Of a stretch of 64,000 nt of DNA, positions 58,021-64,000 are shown piece by piece. The translations under genes were made by a program, and so were the position numbers. Source of the stretch: Pristionchus mayeri (taxonomy: Eukaryota > Nematoda > Chromadorea > Rhabditida > Neodiplogasteridae); the NCBI GenBank assembly GCA_036245805.1, contig BTRK01000005.1, forward strand, positions 28,935,469 to 28,999,468, written 5' to 3'. The number at the start of each line of letters is the position of its first letter. The stretch's first letter is position 1. The notes beneath the pieces were generated by a model. That model was not told the origin of the DNA. It ran no database searches and saw nothing but the letters and a program-made list of their open reading frames with translations.

Positions 58021-58200
58021 TCGGAAACTCTTCGGGGATTCCAAGCCCCTTGTAACTTGCGGTGGAGATGGAGGGGGGGGGGTGCGGAAACTCTTCGGGG
58101 ATTCCAAGCCCCTTGCAACTTGCGGTGGGGAGGGAGGGGGGGGGGGTGCGGAAACTCTTCGGGGATTCCAAGCCCCTTGTAACTTGCAGGGGGTGGGGGA
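58021..58200 (+). repeat. Satellite array B, ~63-base unit
   Basis: Three copies of CGGAAACTCTTCGGGGATTC CAAGCCCCTTG-type sequence start at 58022, 58085 and 58149, separated by G-rich tracts. It follows array A directly, which itself ends in GGAAACTC, so B may have grown out of the end of A. Confidence 0.88.
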
Positions 58201-58280
58201 TTACAAAGGAGATCATAAACTAAAAAAAGGAACGAAAGTTGACTTCAAGGAGTGAACATAAGAACGGAACACGGAGAAAA

Positions 58281-61200
58281 TCAATCATCTCTGAAGTAGA
58301 TGATGTTGGAGGGACTGAAGCCATGAGGGATCTCAGCTACAGTGATCCATCTGAGGAGTGCCTGGCGGTGTGTACCATAGTAGTACATCCACTTTCCTTT
58401 GTGGGGAATGAGAGACACGTAGTGGCTTCCCGAGTAGAGGATGATGCCAGCCATACGGAAGGTCGCGTCTCCAACCTGTAGAATATTGATCATTTCGATA
58501 ATCCAGTAAACATTTTCGAACCTCGATTGCAGTGGGAATCTCGGGAATCGATGCATTGCTTCTCAGAGGATAGAGGACGGACACATAGATATCGATCACC
58601 CAGCAACTATCCATCGCCTCCACTCTCACATTTCTTCTCTGGTTATTGCATCTCGAAATATTCATATGTTATTAATTTCCATTTATGAGTCATAAAAATA
58701 CAAGTAATCTAGATAGATTACTTCTCCCCGTCGATGGATCCCTTGCACAGACTGAATCCTTCGATCGATCTCTTGATGATATCAGGCCATGCCATGCTGT
58801 TTGGCACTTCACTGTAATAAATCAATTACAACTATCTAAGTGTACGTTTTTGGACTTACCAAGGCTCAAATTGAAATCTGATTACAGAGTGATCCCTTCT
58901 ATCACAGACGTCACAGTCGTAGGTAATCTTCACTTTAGATCCCTTGGCATACAGCTTTGTCGCCAGTAGAGTCGCGGGATTTTGGAACAGATCGAACTGA
59001 TTCTCCTTCTGTAATTTCATATTACTGCTTCCCTCGTCATCTATATTTGTCCTAGTTCACTCACCACTATGAACATTCCACTCTTCCTTCCTTTATCAAA
59101 TTTGAACATCGTCTCTGAGTAGTGCTGCACGATGATCTTCGCCTTCTCCTCATTCACATCTGCACACTGAAGAAGTCCTCTCAGTGATTTCTCAAAAGGA
59201 GAGACGCTCCCGATTCGGCTGAAATGAAAATATTAAATTTATGTTTCAGATTGGTAATACCTGAGGAGGGAAGGGTGTGATTGGAAGTCAGAGAGTACGA
59301 TGGCGAGGAAAGAGTCGAGAGGACAAGTGTTCTTCACCTCGTAGATGTCCCTTCCCACTCTCGCTCTTCCTCCCCACTCGGGTACTGGCCAGAATCTGAA
59401 GCACTAGTCGCATCTCCACTTCTCCTTGCGAGTAGAAGGAGGAGGGCCATTCTGACACTGGGCGAACACCCATTCCTTGCATGAATCACACTCAGTCATG
59501 GTGCTCACTGAGAATGCAGCAGCTCCCTCTGTCGAGATCTTCTTGTCGTAGGGACGATTGCAGCAGCAGTAGAGGTCGAAGGACAGAGATCTTCTGGAGG
59601 AGTGCGCCCTGTCCTTCTTGCCAGTCTTCACGAATGAGTGAACATGGGAAAGGACCTTGGGAGGATCGGTGAAGTGAGCAGTCTTCAAATCCATATCATC
59701 CTTGAGTGCACCGAGGAGAATGAGGAGAAGGGCGAGATGATTATCATCGCGAGGGGATGATTGGCAGGGGAGAAACTTGACAGTGACTGACTGTCCCTTC
59801 TTCCCATTGGTGGCAAATGCAGCAAGGTAAGCGAGATAGTTGGGATCCTTCGAGGGAGTGAGCAGAGTAAAAGAGTTGGAGATGAATTATTAGAATTAGA
59901 AAGAGCTGATAGAGTGAATATACCGATACAGTCTCCGCCATCATGACGATGTTGAACAGAGAATCTCGCGTCATCCGATTCTTCTGATTCATTTTGTCCT
60001 TCAGGTTGTGAACTTGTTTCATGTTCCTGGCAGTCTGGAAGGACGGCAAACCGCTATTCACGCTGCTTCGGTACGTCTGAAAGAACCGAATAAGAAGTTA
60101 GGATATAAAACATTTTCTCACATTTGCAGATGACTCTCCTTTCTCCAATTTCTCCTCCATCTTTCTCAGTGTAAAGGGTTCAGTGGGGAGGAATGGCTTG
60201 TTATTTCTAAATGAAAAATGTGATCTACTATTGGATTGATGTTGGACAAACTTGGAATTTCCATGAGTTGACGTATCTGCGATTCTCTTTGCATAGGCAT
60301 CGTCTCCGATGTAGTGATAGATCACAAGGTTTTTGATCGTAAACTCGTAACGCCTGGAAGACAATAATTATGAAGCTGTAAGGGAATAAAAAAACATCGC
60401 AAAGCGAAATCTTACATGAATCTGTAGTCTACTCCTTTTTTAATCTTAGCATTGAATACTGAAAAGTAACTCCTTTTGATAGGAGCCGATCCCGATGTCA
60501 ATGTCAGAGCTCCATGGCTCCCGTTCCATCGAAAATAGAGCATTTGCATCTTATTTTAGCGCAAAGTATCACCTGTAGTTATCCTTACGAAGATTCTTTC
60601 GAATAGAATCGTCTCTCAGTCCTGGATACAAAGTCCTTTGCAGCAGTGGCAACGAATAGATCACAATGGAAGAGGAGGGAGGCTGAGCAATCTTCTGCGA
60701 AGAAATTCTCAGTTTCCCAGCAAGGGCCAATTCTGAATGAATGAAGAGATCAATATTATCCATTGAATAATGCATCACCAGCAATTGCACAGACTGAGGT
60801 GGCCGACAGCTGCTCACTCAAATCGATCGCCTCTCCATCTGAATTAAACAAGACCGTGTATAGCGTGAAATTCGACAAACCAATCTGAACGGTAGAGATG
60901 GCACTGTCCTCATCCTGCTCATCAATTGCCTCCATCGTGACTTCTTCTTCAACTTCTTCCTCTCCCTCTTTTTCAGATTCTTTCTCTTCTTCCTCTTCCT
61001 TTTCTTCAGACGAATCAACTCCCATACTCGAATAAACCAATACACTAGATTCATTCAGATCTGAAAATTTCATATTTCTCCTTCCTCATAACAGATATTA
61101 ACTCACTCGATTCATTGATAATGAATGAGTCTTCCTCCTTGCAGCATTGATCGAAAAGACGATGGGCATTGGTCAGATCGATATCCTTCAGCTCAGTTTC

Positions 61201-62089
61201 TCCCACTCCGTCGCACAATTTTGTGAATTTCTTGGAAACGACAATGACGATGATCGATGAATTCTACAATGTGCATTTATATCAACATCTACCATACGGC
61301 CACTCACGTTCTGTACACACAGAGAAGGAAGGATAGTAATGAGATTCTTTAGGCTACTGTTCACATTTGAGAGGAAGAACTCGTCTACTCTGAGACACTG
61401 AAGCAAGAAATTTCGCGCTTCATTATGCTACGATGGTACCAACCAGTCGTTGATATTCCTTCTTCTCCATCAAAGTTAGTGCATTGGTGATCGATTTTTT
61501 AACTTCCTTTTCTCCCCAATTCTTCTCCTCCATAATGACAACAATCAATCCTACATCAGGGCATTGCATCACTGTAGGGAAATCATGACGAAGTTTTCGT
61601 ACCCTTTCCGTCCTTATTTTTGGTGTGTATGCACGACCCTGCACGTAGCTCTCCTCCCTTCGTCTTCTCCTTCAATCTCGTCATTAACTTCTCCGCTTTT
61701 TCCTTCATCTCTTCATTCTCATTCATCTCTCTATTCAATGTTCTCCATCCTAAAAGATGAATGAATGCTAAATTTCAATATTTTATTTAAGAAATACAAT
61801 GATTTCGATTTATTGTATCATCCAATCAATACTTCATGGATACTGTATTTTGTAAAATAGAACAGAACTTTATTTTTGCACAAATTCGTTCATTACTACA
61901 TTATTTTTGGTATCAATGCATTCATTATTTCACTACCAATATTTTTTAAGATAATGCGTACTATTCATAAAAAAAAAAGACATGTTTATATTTAAATACT
62001 CTCTCACCTCCTCCTTCCGAGAGATAGACAGCCGATGCGTAGCAATCGCGTGGTTGAGTGTCCAGAGTGGTCAGTAATTTGAGTTTCAT
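58281..62089 (-). CDS. Large protein with zinc-finger-like region and USP/C98-like cysteine-protease region
   Basis: Proposed start at 62089, MKLKLLTTLDTQPRDCYASA. The N-terminal half is unrecognised; pieces include IIVIVVSKKFTKLCDGVGET, an acidic Glu-rich stretch (EEKEEEEEKESEKEGEEEVE, about 60980) and RRYEFTIKNLVIYHYIGDDA. The C-terminal half has a Cys-rich finger (YCCCNRPYDKK...CDSCKEWVFAQCQN...KWRC, about 59400-59580), PHD-like in spacing. A cysteine box, VKNTCPLDSFLAI (about 59320), resembles the catalytic Cys of USP (NTC) and USPL1/C98 (C-x-L-D) proteases. Near the end GIILYSGSHYVSLIPHKGKW (about 58400) supplies the matching His, and the protein ends NIIYFRDD with a stop at 58281. It could be a deubiquitinase- or deSUMOylase-like enzyme, or a gene carried by a transposon, as inverted repeats flank it. 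One or two genes may be present; exon joins near 61650 are unclear. Confidence 0.5.
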
Positions 62090-62142
62090 CCTAACTTGCA
62101 AAAAAATAATATAAAAAATCAGATTAATTAAATAAATTCAAA

Positions 62143-62374
62143 TTAAAGTTATCAATCGAATGCGACGGAATTGAATTCCTGATCCCAAGATTGTACGCGT
62201 TGCATGCGCGTCGCGTGTATGAGAGAGTGTGCAAAAGTGAGAGAGCGAATCCGGAGGTATTATTTATTTTTTGAATTATTTAAATTATTTTCACAGATTA
62301 TTCCGGCATCGTCTATCCGATGGAAAATTTATAGTAAAGGGGGAGGCAAATTCGTCCTCGCCTTGCAACTTTAA
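62143..62374. mobile_element. TTAA-flanked MITE, divergent copy 3
   Basis: Bounded by TTAA, with ends AGTTATCAATCGAATGCG and CTCGCCTTGCAACT, and an interior order like the other two copies (GAGAGAGTGTGCAAAAGTGA, ATTCCGGCATCGTCTATCCG, GGGGGAGGCAAATTCGTCC). It is much more diverged, so it is an older insertion or a subfamily. It lies just upstream of the protease-like gene. Confidence 0.65.
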
Positions 62375-62722
62375 ATAGATACATAAATTTAAATGAAATC
62401 TCCGAATCGATTTTCTCCGTGACTCCGTGACGAACCGTGAGCCTATTGTATTCTTGTACAGTAATCATAATGTACAATAACCTTTCAATAAGTAGTTGTT
62501 GTTTAGATTTCTACAGCATGCATGCTAGCATGCTAATCTCAGATTATTGTCTCATTTGTTTATTCATCTCAACATGAACATTAATAGTCTTTCATTCGTG
62601 TGCTGAATCTGAAGGTTCATCTCGATGTGATCATATTCGGAAGACAGTCTGACTATTCTGAAAAAAATATCATTAATTTAAAATAATATCGCTCCATGTG
62701 TCGTGAGATATATGTCTGGATA

Positions 62723-62837
62723 ATCTACTGGAGGAAATTTATCGATTTACCAATAAAATTAATATATTTAAAATCTCAACCGACAACCGAATTTTAGTAC
62801 CAACCGACAACCGACAACCGACTTTTAGTACCCCGCA
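62723..62837 (-). repeat. Right copy of the 115-base inverted repeat
   Basis: ATCTACTGGAGGAAATTTAT at 62723 through ACTTTTAGTACCCCGCA at 62837 is the reverse complement of 57194-57309 with essentially no mismatch (one G fewer in the G run). Confidence 0.9.
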
Positions 62838-64000
62838 GTTGTATATTAGGGACCCCCAAGTAAAATTTTCAACTCGTGGTGTATTCGAAAGTGCAGTGCA
62901 CGGGGGCTCTTTTCTACTCGCCCGCGAATTCAAATTGCCGTTATAAATTGGTTTTTATTAAATATTTCTAGGGACGGCAGCTCAAATTTTTGAGTACGGA
63001 ATATTGGTTGCCTCCTTCCGACGCTTTTGCTTTCAAACTACCGTACCTTTCAAGCCAAATTCTTTCAATATTTTAAAACATTTTTAAAAAATATTTAATG
63101 TGATATTTGAAGTATTTTATTGATTGGAATGAATATAAATATATAATGAAACTGCGATAAGCATGGCAAGAAGATGCATGCTGTAGAAATGAAGGCGCAC
63201 GAAGCGATCGAAAATAAGCATGTTTTCAGAATTAAGTGCTGAGGGTTCATTTCCTCAGTTTGAGTAGATTATCATTCACAAAAAATTGTTTTCACAATAA
63301 AAATAAATAAAAATATTAAATGTTAGAGGATGAGGCCGTCAAAGTTGAGCATTTTACCGTTGTGAAAATGCATTTTTTTCGTTTTCTTGAAGGGCGACAT
63401 TAGTATGTTCGAGATTTTGTGATATTTGGTCCATCATCCCATCACGCATGCTCTGCAAAAAAACCAGAAATATACTAATGTCGCCCTGCGTGGAAATGAA
63501 TTTTAAAGTTCCCGCTATCGTAACCAAGTGATTCTGAAGTTCTACCAATATTAAACCTTTTTTTCCATTTTTTAAGCGATGTTTTATTGCTGTCGGAGTA
63601 CCGTTAACATGAGAAAAAAATTATTGAACCCCGTTCATAAAGTTTTACAACGCAACCGAATTTCAGTTTGCGATAATTTTAGTAAAAAACGTGACTTGCG
63701 ATGTGCTCCACTGAAAGCGTCGGCCTTTTGCTTGTCATTCGTTAATGTTTTTCTAATTAATTAAACATTTTTTTACAAAACTAAAGTGAAAAGTCGGAAT
63801 GGGGCAGGCATAGCTTTCAGTTGTGTACCATTCTGTGAATTGTTTTGCTCATTCGTAAACACCGTTGCCATCCCTAAAAGGTGAAATTTTCGGTGAATAG
63901 AAAGAACAGATTGGTATGCGACTAATGAAAAATTTTGAAAGGATTCTGTATTTGCAAACATACTGAATTGCACACTCATTTGAACCCACTTTTTATAAAG
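62838..64000. other. AT-rich region without recognised genes
   Basis: No exon set was recognised on either strand. The short minus-strand open frames at 63354-63548 and 63773-63979 have no supporting features, and the first is crossed by a palindrome. Confidence 0.4.
63391..63487. repeat. Small palindrome (17-base arms)
   Basis: AGGGCGACATTAGTATG at 63391-63407 is repeated in reverse complement at 63471-63487 (TATACTAATGTCGCCCT), with about 63 bases between the arms. It could be a hairpin or a tiny foldback element. Confidence 0.7.

Noticed and set aside
57540..58200. CRISPR-like array
   Set aside because: The repeats are long tandem satellite units without unique spacers, and the genome is eukaryotic.
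58281..62089. Ku70/Ku80 DNA-repair protein
   Set aside because: An early impression from the acidic stretch and general layout; no Ku core motif could be found, while a Cys/His protease pair is visible at the C-terminus.

Overview
The window looks like the nuclear genome of a nematode. Protein genes are split into many short exons by introns of about 40-100 bases ending in TTTCAG-like acceptors. The gene content also fits: two secreted M14 carboxypeptidases ending in ShKT domains, an HSP-16/SIP-1-like small heat-shock protein, and a pair of Argonautes with RG-rich N-termini. Species cannot be fixed from sequence alone. Because the genes are multi-exon, CDS coordinates below are outer spans (start codon to stop codon), not continuous reading frames.

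Layout. 1-1817: a small inverted repeat, then the 3' part of a VPS51 gene (+). 2303-12056 (-): two zinc carboxypeptidase genes. 12437-14624 (-): an unrecognised coiled-coil gene that looks broken. 15570-16391 (-): TRAP-beta (SSR2). 17163-22341 (-): an ADAM10/SUP-17-type metalloprotease with a 1.6-kb foldback transposon in an intron of its protease domain. 22616-22687: tRNA-Val. 23350-40477 (-): two tandem Argonaute paralogues. The downstream one has a roughly 4-kb CR1-like retrotransposon in its last intron and two different MITEs in another intron; the upstream one carries a third MITE type. 41703-41928 (+): a possible small secreted peptide. 42370: tRNA-Met. 42563-44457 (-): an unrecognised multi-exon gene. 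45167-45859 (-): small heat-shock protein with a visible heat-shock element. 46398-47711 (-): a compact tyrosine kinase with NFG in place of DFG. 48196-55669 (+): EDC3, with a degenerate MIC13/QIL1-like copy, a tRNA-like remnant and a MITE in its introns. 56147-56804 (+): TMEM170. 57194-62837: near-identical 115-base inverted repeats enclosing two satellite arrays and a large gene with a zinc-finger-like region and a cysteine-protease (USP/C98-like) region. The remainder to 64000 is AT-rich, with one small palindrome.

Functional themes. Secretory-pathway and surface biology (VPS51, TRAP-beta, ADAM10, carboxypeptidases, TMEM170) sits beside RNA regulation (two Argonautes, EDC3). The most striking aspect is transposon load in introns: at least six structurally different elements (CR1-like LINE, TA-flanked foldback, TA-flanked MITE, 8-bp-TSD MITE, TTAA-flanked MITE in three copies, and a further MITE) lie inside or beside genes whose exons still look usable. 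Two short sequence motifs (TACGGTA and AGATCAAAGATCA types) also recur in many small introns.
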